Below, piece after piece: positions 13,131 to 26,043 of a stretch of DNA of 64,000 nucleotides; the first letter of the stretch is position 1; each line of letters begins with the position of its first letter. This DNA comes from Mercurialis annua (lineage: Eukaryota; Streptophyta; Magnoliopsida; Malpighiales; Euphorbiaceae): NCBI RefSeq assembly GCF_937616625.2, contig NC_065573.1:5843001-5907000 (forward strand), read 5' to 3'. Made by a program: the position numbers and the translations under genes. The notes under the pieces are model-generated. The model made no database searches, was not told the origin of the DNA, and saw only the letters and a list, made by a program, of their open reading frames with translations.

Positions 13131-16100
13131 TGTTTCGTAACGTTTATAAACGTGCCGATCAAATCGCTAAAATGGGGAAACATTTGGATTTGTTTCTTAA
13201 CGTTTGTAAACGTTTCACTTCAATCCCTAAAAAGGTGATATGTTTGGATTTGTTTCGTAACGTTTGTAAACGTTTTGCTTAAATTGCTAAAAATATGAAA
13301 AGTTTGTTTTTGTTCCTTAATGTTTGTAAGCATTTGGTTTTGTTTCGTAAAGTTTGTAAACGTTTGGCTTAAATCGCTAAAAAGGTGAAACGTTTGGATT
13401 TGTTTCGTAACGTTTGTAAGCGTTTGGGTTATATCGCTAAAAAGGTGAAACGTTTGGATTTGTTTTGTAATGTTTGTAAACGTTTGGCTTAAATCGCTAA
13501 AAAGGTGAAACGTTTGGATTTGTTTTGTAACTTTTGTAAACGTTTCGCTTAAATCGCTTAAAAGGGGAAACGTTTGGATTTGTTTCATTGCGTTTATAAA
13601 CGTTTGGCTTAAATCGGTAAAAAGGTGAAACGTTTGGATTTGTTTTGAGACGTTTGTAAACATTTGGCTTAAATCGCAAAAATGGGGAAACGTTTGGATT
13701 TGTTTCATAACGTTTGTAAACATTTGGATTTATTTCGTAATGTTTGTAAACGTTTGGTTTTGTTTTCTAACGTTTATAAACGTTTCGCTTCAATGGCTAA
13801 AATGGGGAAACGTTTGGATTTGTTTCTTAACGTTTGTAACCATTTGGCTTCGATCGCTGAAAAGGTGAAACGTTTGGATTTGTTTCGTAACGTTTGTAAA
13901 CGTTTGGGTTAAATTGCTAAAAATGTGAAAAGTTTGTTTTTGTTTCGTAACGTTTGTAAACGTTTGGCTTAAATCTCTAAAAATGGAAAATGTTTGGATT
14001 TGTTTCGAAACGTTTGTAAACGTTTTGCTTAAATCGCTAAAATGGGGAAATATTTGGATTTGTTTCGTAACGTTTGGATTTGTTTTGTAACGTTTGTAAG
14101 CGTTTGGTTTTGTTTCGCAACGTTTATAAACGCTTGGCTTAAATCGCTAAAATGGGGAAACGTTTGGAAACGTTTGGCTTAAATCGCTAAAAAGGTGAAA
14201 AGTTTGTATTTGTTTTGTAACGTTTGTAAACGTTTGGGTTAAATCGCTAAAAAGGTGAAACGTTTGGATTTGTTTCGTAGCATTTATAAACATTTGGCTT
14301 AAATCACTAAAAAGGTGAAACGTTTGGCTTATATCGCTAAAAAGGGGAAACGTTTGGATTTGTTTTGTAACTATTATAAACGTTTGGCTTATATCGCTAA
14401 AAAGGGGAAACGTTTAGATTTGTTTCGTAGCGTTTATAAACGTTTGGATTAAATCGCTAAAAAGGTGAAACGTTTGGATTTGTTTTATAACGTTTGTAAA
14501 CATTTGGTTTAAATTGCTAAAAAGGTGAAACGCTTGGATTAGTTTTAGAACGTTTGTAAATGTTCGGCTTAAATTGCTAAAAAAGTGAAACGCTTGGATT
14601 TTTTTCGTACGTTTATAAATGTTTGGCTTAAATTGCAAAAAAAGTGAAACGCTCGGTTTTGTTTCGTAACGTTTGTAAAGGTTTGGCATAAATCGCTATT
14701 AATGTGAAACGTTTGGATTTGTTTCGTAACGTTTTAATAGTTTGGTTTTGTTTCGTAACGTTTGTAAAGGTTTGGCTTAAATCGTTAAAAATGTGAAACC
14801 TTTGGATTTGTTTCGAAACGCTTTAAACGTTAGGTTTTGTTTCGTAACGTTTGTAAACGTTTGGCTTAAATCGCTAAAAAGGGGAAACGTTTGGATTTAT
14901 TTCGTAACATTTGTAAACGTTTGTCTTAAATTGCTAAAACCGTGAAACGCTTGGATTTATTTCGTAACGTTTGTAAACGATTGGCTTAAATTACTAAAAA
15001 GGTGAAACGCATGGATTTGTTTCGTACTCTTTGTAAACGTTTGGCTTAAATTGCTAAAAAAGTGAAACATTTGGATTTGTTTCCTAATCTTTGTAAACGT
15101 TTGGCTTAAATCGCTAAAAAGGTGAAACGTTTGGATTTGTTTCGTAACGTTTGTAAACATTTGGCTTAAATCGCTAAAATGGTGAAACGTTTGGATTTCT
15201 TTCGTACCGTTTGTCAACGTTTGGTTTCAATCGCTAATAAGGGGAGACATTTGGATTTGTTTCGTAACGTTTGTAAACGTTTGGCATAAATCGCTAAAAA
15301 GGGGAAATGTTTTGATTGGTTTCGTAACGTTTTAAATGTTTGGTTTAACTCGCAAAAATGGGGAAACGTTTGGATTTGTTTCGTAACATTTGTAAACGTT
15401 TGGCTTAAATTGCTAAAAAGGTGAAACGCTTGGATTTGTTTCGTAAAGTTTGTAAACGTATGGCTTAAATTGCTAAAAAGGTGAAACATTTGGATTTGTT
15501 TCCTAATCTTTGTACAGGTTTGGCTTAAATCGCCAAAAAAGGTGAACTTTTTGGATTTGTTTCGTAACGTTTGTAAACGTTTGGCTTAAATCGCTAAAAT
15601 GGTGAAACGTTTGGATTTGTTTCGCCACGTTTGTAAACGTTTGGATTCAATCGCTAAAAAGGTGAAACGTTTGGATTTGTTTCGTAACGTTTGTAAACGT
15701 TTGGCATAAATCGCTAAAAAGTTGAAATGTTTGGATTTGTTTCATAATGTTTTAAACGTTTGAATTTGTTTCGTAACATTTGGCTTAAGTCCCTAAAAAG
15801 GTGAAACGTTTGGATTTGTTGCGTAACATTTGTAAACCTTTGGCTTAAATTGCTAAAAAGGTGAAACGCTTGGATTTGTTTTGTAACGTGTGTAATCGTT
15901 TGGCTTCAATTGCTAAAAAGGTTAAACGCTTGGATTTGTTTCGGAACGTCTGTAAACATTTGGCTTAAATTGCTAAAAAAGGTGAAACGCTTGGATATGT
16001 TTCGTAACGTTTGTAAACAATTGGCTTAAATTGCTAAAAAGTTGAAACGCTTGGTTTTGTTTCGTAACGTTTGTAAACGTTTGGCTTAAATCGCTAAAAT

Positions 16101-16284
16101 GGTGACACGTTTTGATTTCTTTTGTTGCGTTTATAAACGTTTGGCTTAAATCGCTAATAAGGGGAAACGTTTGGATTTGTTTTGTAACGTTTGTAAACGT
16201 TTAGCTTAAATCGCAAAAATGGGGAAACGTTTGGATTTGTTTCGTAACGTTTGTAAACATTTGGATTTGTTTCGTAATGTTTGT
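13131..16284 (+). repeat. 60-bp satellite array, block B
   Basis: Same monomer and orientation as block A. It starts at the truncated RT end of the chromovirus. From about 13680 to 16284 it matches block C in marker order: the monomer pair with CATTTGGATT then GGTTTTGTTTTCTAACG occurs at about 13720 and again across the CACTA insertion point. The last bases TGT (16282-16284) are the target duplication of CACTA. Confidence 0.96.
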
Positions 16285-16740
16285 CACTACAAGAAAACAG
16301 TGGTTTAGCGACGGAAATTTCCGTCGCTAAACCCAATAATTCCGTCGCTAAAGCCTTTTAGCGACGGAATGGCGACGGATTCTGTCCGTCGCAACTGTAT
16401 CGGTCGCTAACTAAGTAGCGACCCATTATTTCAATCCGTGGCAAATTTAGCGACGGAATTTCCGTCGCTAAATTTGCCAAGGCCGTCGCCAATTAGTCTC
16501 CTTTGGAGACTGAAATTGAGACAAATTGGCGACGGATATTCCATTGTAGCGACGGAATTAACCGTCGCCAAAGAGGCAAAATTAAGACGAAATAGCCATG
16601 TTTTCGCGACGGACTGTTCGTCGCTACAACGTGGCATTTGGTCTCAATTTTAACCCTTTGGCGACGGATAATTCCGTCGCTAAAATGGAATATCCGTCGC
16701 CAAAAAAAGCCATTTTCGGCAGATTCGTGCCGTTTTCCGT
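16285..16740. repeat. CACTA 3' TIR and subterminal repeat region
   Basis: After the 16-bp TIR there are more than a dozen copies of GCGACGGA or TCCGTCGC, often in head-to-head pairs such as TTTAGCGACGGAAATTTCCG. In En/Spm elements such subterminal repeats bind the TNPA-type protein and position the ends for excision. CpG-dense motifs of this kind are also methylation targets. The two short overlapping open frames here (16431-16653) are products of the inverted motifs and not genes. Confidence 0.9.
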
Positions 16741-17150
16741 TGTTTTTTATATTTGGCCAAACTCATAGTAAGGCCCCTCTACTATACCACTTTTGTTCAT
16801 AAGGTCCTTATTCCAAAAATGTTATTCCATCGGTCCCTCTACTTGCCATTTTTGCTATTTTAATAACCTTTTCTGGACGGATTAAAGAGAGTGTATTTCA
16901 CTCTCGTTAAGCGAGAGTGGGAGCCAAAAAAACATGAATAGAGATAAATTTAAATCCACGTGTGTGAGGCATGAAACACACGTGGAAATCTTTATAGCTA
17001 AAGTATAAATTAACTACCAATTATTACTTATTCTAGAGTTCTATTTCATATATTAAATCTACTAAGCAACCATCATCGTCACTTTCATCATTTATCAACA
17101 GCACAGTCCTCTTCTCTTCCCTGATCATAAACCATACACCTGTAAATCCC

Positions 17151-19120
17151 TGTTAGTAGTATATGCCCTAGGGCCATTTGATCGTGTATATTTGTAGAAT
17201 TAATCCCAATGGCAAAGATATATATGTTCTATTTGAACTAAGTGTCTCATCAACTAAGTGTTCATGTATTACGTATTGTCCTTATCACATTGTGATAGAA
17301 TCTATTCTTAAGGTGTTAAGAATATGAGTGACAGATTCTATTATACAAGTGATCTAAATAACCGTTCATGATCGATGGGGTCTTGCGAATAAGGGCATCG
17401 CATTATCCCGAAAAGATTGTCACCTCTATTTATTCTCCTGATTAGTAAAGAGTTGCTAATTATAGGAAGTAGTGAGTCTCATACTACTTGATGGGGATCA
17501 GAATAAACATGTGGACACTCAAGGTGTTGAGTAAGTCGAACAAGTGACGCTAGATGACTTATACATGGTAATTCATTAAAGTCAATTTAATGTCATCTAG
17601 TTCATAATTGTACATATGTCCTTTGACTTGCGGTGACACTATCTTGTATATAGGTGATTAGAGTTTGATACTCCTTAACCCTAGATCTTTCATGAGCTAG
17701 GGCCGCGGGATGTGTTAGCTCTAGTTAGTTGTATATGGAGATAGGGGTTTAACCTAGAAAGGATTCATCACTCTGGATGAACGGAGACAAGATTATATGC
17801 TATCTCAAATTGTTCTTGATGGATGATAAAACCTGCGCAAGTGTATATGACTTACATAGAAAGTTGTTTCTAGTGGAAGTCATATTTATCAAGAATTAGA
17901 ACTGAGAGATGAGGTCATATAAACAAGACATACAGTGTTTGACTTAACCGTGACACTAGTCGAGATTGGAATCTTAGATGAAGGGAATTTTGAGTGTACG
18001 GTAATTATGAACATTGGTTCAAAAAGAATGCATCGAAACATTCATCTCTATTTGGGGGTCGTGATATGTTGCTAGACGTCACTCTCGATCTACGAGAATT
18101 AATAATTAAATGGGATTTAATTATTTAATATAAGAAAGGCGTTTCTTATGTCTCTCGTTGCCATATAGATGTGAACCTAGTTAGTCACACACAATAGAGT
18201 GTGCAACCGATTGAGTTTACGAAAGATCAATTTCATATGGATATTAGCATATCTCAGAAATTAATCTAAGATGAAAAACAAGTACAAATTAGAGACTAAT
18301 TTGTAAGAGTTATAAATTAGTAGGAACCTAATTGTACTATGTCCAAGTTAATTAGGGACTAATTTATAGGAGTTATAAATTAGTAGGAGCCTAATTATAT
18401 TTTAACCAAGTTTTATGATTAAAAGGCTTAAGTAATTAATTAGTGTAATTAATGATACTTAAATCATTAATCATAAGCTAATGGAATGATGATGTCATGG
18501 TGATGATGTAATGAGATAAGCTTATGTCATATATGTGATGTCATATGATGACATCACCAATATGATGCCACCACATGAAAGGTGTCATGTGGTGGCAACA
18601 CCTTTGCTTGGTGTGTGACACCTAGCATGCAAGGTGTTGCATTCTTATGACATGCTCTAGCCTATAAATAGAGCATGTCCTTGCTCATTTCAATACACCA
18701 CACAACACACATCTCACTACAAAGTTGTAGAGAGAGAAAGCACTTGAAGGAGTTCAAGTAGTCATCAATCACGGGAAAAACTTAGCGACGTTTTCCATAC
18801 ATCCAAGCAAGGTAGTGATCGCGACGAGAGTTTGAGCTTATGGCTGCTCGAAAAGAGGAACTCTTGCAGATTACTTCAAGGCGAGGATTCAATCGGACGC
18901 ATACTAGTGTGGACGAGTTTGAGGTCACCGTACTTTCGGGACTACAGGAATCGTTGGAGAATCGACATAGGTATTCTTCTTATGATTCCTAGATGCGTGA
19001 TTTAATTACTAAATGATACGACGATCCATTTGTTGTTGATATGATCAACTTTAGGATCCGGATTGTTGGAATTTTGATTTTGAATTGAAATATATGATCT
19101 GGCCTCCCGCTGCGCCAACA
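17151..19120 (+). repeat. Copia 5' LTR
   Basis: 1970 bp, TG at the start and CCAACA at the end. U3 contains a 63-bp tandem duplication (about 18286-18411) and several inverted repeats, including GATGTCATATGATGACATC near 18535. It differs from the 3' LTR by roughly forty bases, concentrated in its second half. Confidence 0.94.
18653..18679 (+). promoter_or_regulatory. Copia LTR TATA box inside an inverted repeat
   Basis: TATAAATA at 18663-18670 sits between ACATGCTCT and AGAGCATGT, a 9-bp inverted repeat. The same arrangement is at about 25569-25595 in the 3' LTR (TATAAATA 25579-25586), at the same offset of 1512 bp from the LTR start. It marks the probable U3/R region; transcription would start a few tens of bases downstream. 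Confidence 0.75.
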
Positions 19121-19121
19121 G

Positions 19122-19131
19122 TGGTATCAGA
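19122..19131 (+). promoter_or_regulatory. Primer-binding site (initiator tRNA-Met)
   Basis: TGGTATCAGA starts two bases after the LTR end CCAACA. It matches the 3' end of plant initiator tRNA-Met (complement), the usual primer for copia minus-strand synthesis. Confidence 0.88.
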
Positions 19132-22100
19132 TCCACCGTATCATCGAGTATTAACGCTTTACGATTGAATACATGTATAAATAATCATGGACTTAGGAAT
19201 TATTTTTGCATGTAATTTATAATTCCGAGTGCTTAAGTTTTTTTTTTCAAAAACCAACGAACGCTATTGTGATATTAATTACATTTGATTAAATTCTGTC
19301 TAGAAGATTGGTACTTAAGTGGTCCGCTCGTGACCCTCCAATCTATCCTGGGAATTTTTCTAATGTGATAATTTAACACTATACGTGATTCGCTAGTGCA
19401 TTATGTTGTCATCAACGGGATGTGCGGAAAAAGCGAAACCCGAAAAAAAAACCCGGCCAAAAAAAAAATTTAATATTTTTTTCAATAAAAACCAAAAATG
19501 CTTGAAAACGGTTTAGACCCGGGAAAAAAGTTTTCGGCTCGGAAAAAAAAAATTCATAAAAAACCGAAATGCTGAAAAAGGGGTTTTACACCCGGGAAAA
19601 AGTTTCCGACTCGAAAAAAAAACCGTAAACAAAAAAACGTAAACAAAAAAATTAATTTTTTTTTCGAGGATTAGCAATCGGTTGAGGTTTTCGGAGGTTC
19701 TAGGATGAATTCTCGATACCTAAAGAAAGTAGATATTGCATAGTAAATGATTAGAGAATCATTTCCGAGATATGTAATAGTTTGCTCATTCTTTTGTGCC
19801 TAAAGAATGAGACCTAGAAAGTCCATGATCATACATGTGTGATTGCATGATTTATTTTAGCTTTAATATGTATGATGCATGCTAAAATGTGTTGTGTGCT
19901 TAGTGAGACCGGAATTATTTAAAACCCTAAGAAATCTTCCTAAAAAGTTGAAAGATTAAGTTTATATTGATTAATCATTAAATTGATTTATTAATGGCTC
20001 TTCATTGGAGCAATAAACTAACACACTTTGAGTTATCATCTTGTCGGCTATGGATACATAGGGGTGAGATGATATCGTCAAGAGGCTGTTGTTGAGTTTA
20101 TTGTTAAGCATGAGATGTTACGGGTGTATTGATATAGTACACGACAATAACGGCAATTAGGCGTACCTGAGTCGTGTATTATTCAAATTGATACATCTTA
20201 GTTGATTTAATGGGTTAAATTTAACTAATGCAGAAACCCAATAACGACAATGGGTATCTGAGGGTGAAAGCATTAGGAGCCGGAAATGATTGAACCTCAT
20301 ATGAGATATGATGAACAAGTAGTTGTTCACTTATATATCATTTTGATCCCAAGAATAGCATTAAGTACTTGAGGGAAAGATAAATGAATATAAGAATTCA
20401 ATCACCCGCTTGAAATCTTTTCCAACAAAGATTCACGTTTCCTATTTTGGAAGTGTAGGATTCGACAAAGATAGTGGGAGGCCATTTTGATAAAGACCAA
20501 ATCATTATGGTTAAATATATAAAATAACATGAATACTAATTAGAGATCTTTGCTGTCTAAGGGATAATAGATTAAATAGAATCCTTTCAAGTGACATTCA
20601 CGATAGTAATCGGCTAGTGGTTTAAAATCAATTTTTGATTGATTAAGATATTTAGATGCCTCCAAGGCTATTACGGAAAAGAAATGCACATCGGTTAACA
20701 AAGAAAAATGTTTTCATTTGTTAAGATGTAGGACAGTATAAGTCATTGCCGGAAATATTTGGAATATTTAAAATGCGGTTCGGTCAATAAAAGAAATTGT
20801 TTCTTTTGTCAAACCGAAAGACATTGAAATGGAAATTACATTAAGTATTGTGAATACTTAAAGGGCAATAACGAGAGGAACGACAATTCCATCAAGAATG
20901 TGTCTATCTCGTATTCCAATGTCAATTGCTCATTTAAAAGCTTGGGTATTGAATATCGATGTTAATTCTCACATTTGTTTATCTTTTACGGATTTAGTAA
21001 AAGTAAGAAAGAAAGGAAAAAGATGAAGTAATCTTAAATCTCGGGAATGACGCAAGCGTTGCGACAAGAGCTATAGGATCAACTTCAATTTTCTTAAATA
21101 AACATAAGTTATACTTAAACAAGTTTTTTGTACTTACCCAATATATATAGAAATATCATATCCGAATTTGTATGACAAATTTGGTAGTTGATTTTCTATT
21201 TACAAAGGATGTTTGTAGTATTATGTTTGATAATACGAAGTTGGGTATGGATATGTACAAAATGTTCTTCATGACTTGTATAAAGATGTTTAATGCAAAA
21301 GATGTTTTGGAAATTAATACCATAAGTTATCAAACTTCTAAACAACTTTGGCATTTATAATTAGGACATATTGCAAAAGATAGACATAACAAGTTAGATA
21401 GGATGGGAATCTTGAGCAATCAAGATTTTACATCTCTTCCGATTTGTGAGTCGTATCTTAAAGGCAACATGGCTTGATTATTATTTGTGGGACAAAGAGT
21501 TAGAGCTAAAGCCGTTTAAGAGATCATACATAGTGATGCATATGGTACATTTAAAGAAACGGACCAAGGTAGATACTTATACTTCATTTTCTATATCGAT
21601 GATTTATCACGATATAGTTAAGTTTGTCTATGAAGAACAAACATGAAGATTTTGAAATGTTCAAATGACTTCAAGAATAAAGTAGAAAACCAAATTGGAA
21701 AAGGTATTAATACTTTATGATGTGATCGAAAAGGGAAGAATACGTGAGTACATAATTTGGTATGTTCCTAAAAGGAATGTGGTATTATTTTTCAACTTAC
21801 TCCTTGGGAACACCATGGTTGAATGGTGCGTCTGTCAAGAAGGACGTATCGTACATTGTGGGAAATGATACGATCAATAATGAGCTATATATTGACTTAT
21901 CCATCTCTTATAGGGTCAAGCACTTCTTACCGCTAATAAAATTCTAAATTAAATTCCAACTAAATTTGCACCATAGATACCTTATGAGATATGGTATGAA
22001 ATCAAGTCTTAAGGATGTTAAGATTTGAGGGTGTTCATAACATATTTGGAAACTGATATCCGATAAATTTGGAATCAAAATCAATCATGGAAAGGTTATG

Positions 22101-24055
22101 TTGGATATCCTAAAGACATTTTAGGATATTGTTTCTATATTCGAACCGAACAAATAATCGTTGTTTATCGGTGCTAGTCTTTCTTAATAAAGCGTTTATT
22201 CAAGATGGACACTAAGAAAGGAATATAGAATTAGATGAGGAGTCATCTAGTTACCAACAAAATAATGAATCAATGAAGATTGATCAAACCCACTAAAAGC
22301 CGGAGTTAGTAAAAGATGTATCTACATTAACAACTCGAATATTAAGTAGAGTATCTCGTCCACCGGAGAGAGATGGTTTTCCCGCATGATAAACAAGATT
22401 TGTTTAGTCATGGAGTAAAAGATCAAGTGTTGATCCCTCTACTTATGAGGAAACTATATCTGATATAGATTCTTCAAAATTGGTTTGAAGGAATAAAATC
22501 TAAAATGGATTCCATATAAAGAAACCAAATTTTAGGAGCTAGTCGATCCATCCAAAGGTATTATACCAATAAGGTTTAAATGGATCTTCAAGTATAAAAT
22601 TGGTAGTAATGGAAAGGTGGAGACCTTTAAAGCTAGGCATGTTGCAAAAGAGTTTTGCTAGAGGCAAGAAGTTGTATTGTGAATACACTTTATCGCCGGT
22701 AGCCATGTTTAAGTCCATTAAGATTTTTCTTACCAAGGCTACACATTCAGATTTTGTGGTTTGACATATGGATGTAAGAACCACATTCCTTAATGGTTAA
22801 ATTAAGGAGTATATCTATATGGAATAAGTCGAGGATTTTGAATCTGGAGAAGGTTCCAAGGCGTGTAAGCTAAAATGATCCCTAGTGGATGGAAAGAAAG
22901 CTTTGAGTTTCGTCGTCTTGATAAATCCGTAAGGAGTTATGAATTTATTAAAAACGATGATAAACCCAATGTTTACAAGAAGGTTAGTGGGAGCAGATTC
23001 ACTTTCATGATCTTGTATGTAGATAACTTATTACTAATAAATAATAATATCGAAATGTTAGCTTTTGTAAAACTTTGGTTTATCTAATACGTACTCCATC
23101 AAAGACCTAGGAGAGGTAGCCTAAATTCTCAGTATTAGACTCTATAGAGATAGATCTAAGAGAATAATTGGTTTCTCATAAAGGCTCTTCTTAGAAAAGA
23201 TATTGAAGTAGTTCAATATGGAAGTTCTAAGAGAGGATTGATACTAGTTAGGCATAAAATTCTTCTTTCAAAGGGAGTGTCTTCCGAAACTTCTGAAGAA
23301 AGAAAGAATCTAGCAAAGATACCATAAGATTCGGCAATTGGTAGTCTGAGGTATGTGTTGCCACATACAAAGCTAGAAATTGTCTATGCGGTTAGTGGGA
23401 CTAATCGGTTTTAATCCAATCTATGTTGAGAACATTGGATGGTTGTTAAAGGTATCTTTAAGTACTTTTATAGAACTAAAGATATGGTATTAACAAATGG
23501 AGAACGAGATTTTTAAGTAGACCGTTTTACAGATTCTGATTAATAAACAGATATGGATAATAGAGAGTCTATCTCCAGATTCATATTTATCTATAATGAA
23601 GGAGTAGTGAGCTAGAAGTGTTCTAAGCAAGAATCAACTCCATACTCCATTATAGAAGCCGAGTATATGATGACATGAGATGTCGTAATAGAAGGTGTTT
23701 GGATAAATTAGTGTAACTGAACTAAGTACGGTTTTCTTCCATTAAGTCGAAAGTTCCTCTTTTCTGCGACCACAATGGTGCTACTGCCCTAGCAAAAGAA
23801 ACCGGGTCTCACAACTTATCCGAACATAAGGAAAGGCATTATCATATTATCTAATGAAATTGTTGGAAAGAGAAAATTGTTTCTCTAAAAGATAGCATTA
23901 GCCAATAACACGGCTAACCCACTGACAAAGCCCATGACTTGGAGTCATTAAGGTATACATGACTTAGAGTCATTAAGGTTTACATGACTTAGAGTCATTA
24001 ATATTTACATCTTGTGAAGATGGGGCTTAGATATAGTTGTCAATGGCACTAGTGC
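19132..24055 (+). pseudogene. Copia gag-pol remnant
   Basis: The first ~1.5 kb is an A-rich leader (runs of A and CCCGG near 19430-19660) and decayed gag. A zinc-knuckle trace CX2CX4H is at about 20798-20826 (CFFCQTERH), with the final cysteine and tryptophan lost. A pre-integrase motif KQLWHL, then LGHIAKDR after a stop, lies at 21340-21380. Integrase pieces with frameshifts run to about 21650. RT is visible from about 22540 (FKWIFKYK) to 23086; its catalytic box reads ILYVDNLLLI, the second Asp replaced by Asn. RNase H pieces lie at 23335-23950 (IGSLRYV, EAEYM, EHKERHY). Stops and frameshifts are in every domain, so no protein is made. The short open frames here are fragments of this one gene. 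Confidence 0.87.
23933..24007 (+). repeat. Three tandem 25-bp repeats before the polypurine tract
   Basis: Three units of exactly 25 bp starting CATGACTTAGAGTCATTAAG, with two or three differences among them, lie just after the RNase H remnant. Each includes the 14-bp perfect palindrome with a one-base centre, ATGACTTAGAGTCAT (GACTT/GAGTC part imperfect). They probably arose by slippage in the old coding end. Confidence 0.85.
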
Positions 24056-24066
24056 AAGTGGGAGAT
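24056..24066 (+). promoter_or_regulatory. Copia polypurine tract
   Basis: AAGTGGGAGAT directly precedes the 3' LTR start TGTTAGTAG. This is the standard plus-strand primer form in plant copia elements. Confidence 0.88.
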
Positions 24067-26043
24067 TGTTAGTAGTATATGCCCTAGGGCCATTTGATCG
24101 TGTATATTTGTAGAATTAATCCCAATGGCAAAGATATATATGTTCTATTTGAACTAAGTGTCTCATCAACTAAGTGTTCATGTATTACGTATTGTCCTTA
24201 TCACATTGTGATAGAATCTATTCTTAAGGTGTTAAGAATATGAGTGACAGATTCTATTATACAAGTGATCTAAATAACCGTTCATGATCGATGGGGTCCT
24301 GCGAATAAGGGCATCGCATTATCCCGAAAAGATTGTCACCTCTATTTATTCTCCTGATTAGTAAAGAGTTGCTAATTATAGGAAGTAGTGAGTCTCATAA
24401 TACTTGATGGGGATCAGAATAAACATGTGGACACTCAAGGTGTTGAGTAAGTCGAACAAGTGACGCTAGATGACTTATACATGGTAATTCATTAAAGTCA
24501 ATTTAATGTCATCTAGTTCATAATTGTACATATGTCCTTTGACTTGCGGTGACACTATCTTGTATATAGGTGATTAGAGTTTGATACTCCTTAACCCTAG
24601 ATCTTTCATGAGCTAGGGCCGCGGGATGTGTTAGCTCTAGTTAGTTGTATATGGAGATAGGGGTTTAACCTAGAAAGGATTCATCACTCTGGATGAACGG
24701 AGACAAGATTATATGCTATCTCAAATTGTTCTTGATGGATGATAAAACCTGCGCAAGTGTATATGACTTACATAGAAAGTTGTTTCTAGTGGAAGTCATA
24801 TTTATCAAGAATTAGAACTGAGAGATGAGGTCATATAAACAAGACATACAGTGTTTGACTTAACCGTGACACTAGTCGAGATTGGAATCTTAGATGAAGG
24901 GAATTTTGAGTGTACGGTAATTATGAACATTGGTTCAAAAAGAATGCATCGAAACATTCATCTCTATTTGGGGGTCGTGATATGTTGGTAGACGTCACTC
25001 TCGATCTACGAGAATTAATAATTAAAAGGGGTTTAATTATTTAATATAAGAAAGGCGTTTCTTATGTCTCTCGTTGCCATGTAGATGTGAACCTAGTTAG
25101 TTACAGACAATAGAGTGTGCAACCGATTGAGTTTACGAAAGATCAATTTCATATGGATACTAGCATATCTCGGAAATTAATCTAAGATGAAAAACAAGTA
25201 CAAATTAGGGACTAATTTGTAAGAGTTATAAATTAGTAGGAACTTAATTGTACTATGTCCAAGTTAATTAGGGACTAATTTATAGGAGTAATAAATTAGT
25301 AGGAACCTAATTATATTTTAACCATGTTTTATCATTAAAAGGCTTAAGTAATTAATTATTGTAATTAATGATACTTAAATCATTAATCATAAGCTAATGG
25401 AATGATGATGTCATGGTAATGATGTAATGAAATAAGCTTATGTCATATATGTGATGTCATATGATGACATCACCTATATGATACCACCACATGAAAGGTG
25501 TCATGTGGTGGCAACACCTTTGCTTGGTGTGTGACACCTAGCATGCAAGGTGTTGCATTCTTAAGACATGCTCTAGCCTATAAATAGAGCATGTCCTTAC
25601 TCATTTCAATACACCACATAACACACATCTCACTACAAAGTTGTAGAGAGAAAAAGCACTTGAAGGAGTTCAAGTAGTCATCAATCACGGGAAAAACTTG
25701 GCGACGTTTTCCATACATCTGAGCAAGGTAGGGATCGCGGCGAGAGTTTGAGCTTATGGCTGCTTGACAAGAGGAACTCTTGCAGATTACTTCAAGGCGA
25801 GGATTCAATCGGACGCATACTCGTGTGGACGAGCTTGAGGTCACCGTACTTTCGGGACTACAAGAATCGTTGGAGAATCGACATAGGTATTCTTCTTATG
25901 ATTCCTAGATGCGTGCTTTAATTACTAAATGATACGACGATCCATTTGCTGTTGATATGATCAACTTTAGGATCCGGATTGTTGGAATTTTGATTTTGAA
26001 TTGAAATATATGATCTGAACCCGCGCCTCACGCTGCGCAAAAA
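24067..26043 (+). repeat. Copia 3' LTR
   Basis: 1977 bp. The first ~900 bp differ from the 5' LTR at only a few bases. The last ~1 kb carries most of the differences, including a small indel at 26016-26030 and a changed terminus (AAAAA where the 5' LTR has CAACA). It is followed by ATCCC, the target duplication. The minus-strand open frames at 25578-26109 are chance frames in the LTR. Confidence 0.94.

Larger units (their letters stand above)
17151..26043 (+). mobile_element. Ty1-copia LTR retrotransposon, complete structure, dead coding region
   Basis: Two LTRs of about 1.97 kb flank a 4.9-kb interior. The element is bordered by a perfect 5-bp duplication ATCCC (17146-17150 and 26044-26048). 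LTRs begin TGTTAGTAGTATATGCCC. The primer-binding site follows the 5' LTR and the polypurine tract precedes the 3' LTR. The interior shows gag, integrase, RT and RNase H remnants in the copia order. It is inserted inside the element at 16755-26522. Confidence 0.95.

Noticed and set aside
13220..13723. Long open frames in satellite (also 7909-8361, 42465-42839, 44930-45379, 47631-48080, 62741-63214)
   Set aside because: They are satellite monomers read in the open frame, with a 20-residue period, no start context and arbitrary ends where a monomer has an indel or stop.
16431..16653. Two overlapping 68-71-codon frames at the CACTA end
   Set aside because: Produced by inverted GCGACGGA motifs; they mirror each other on the two strands.
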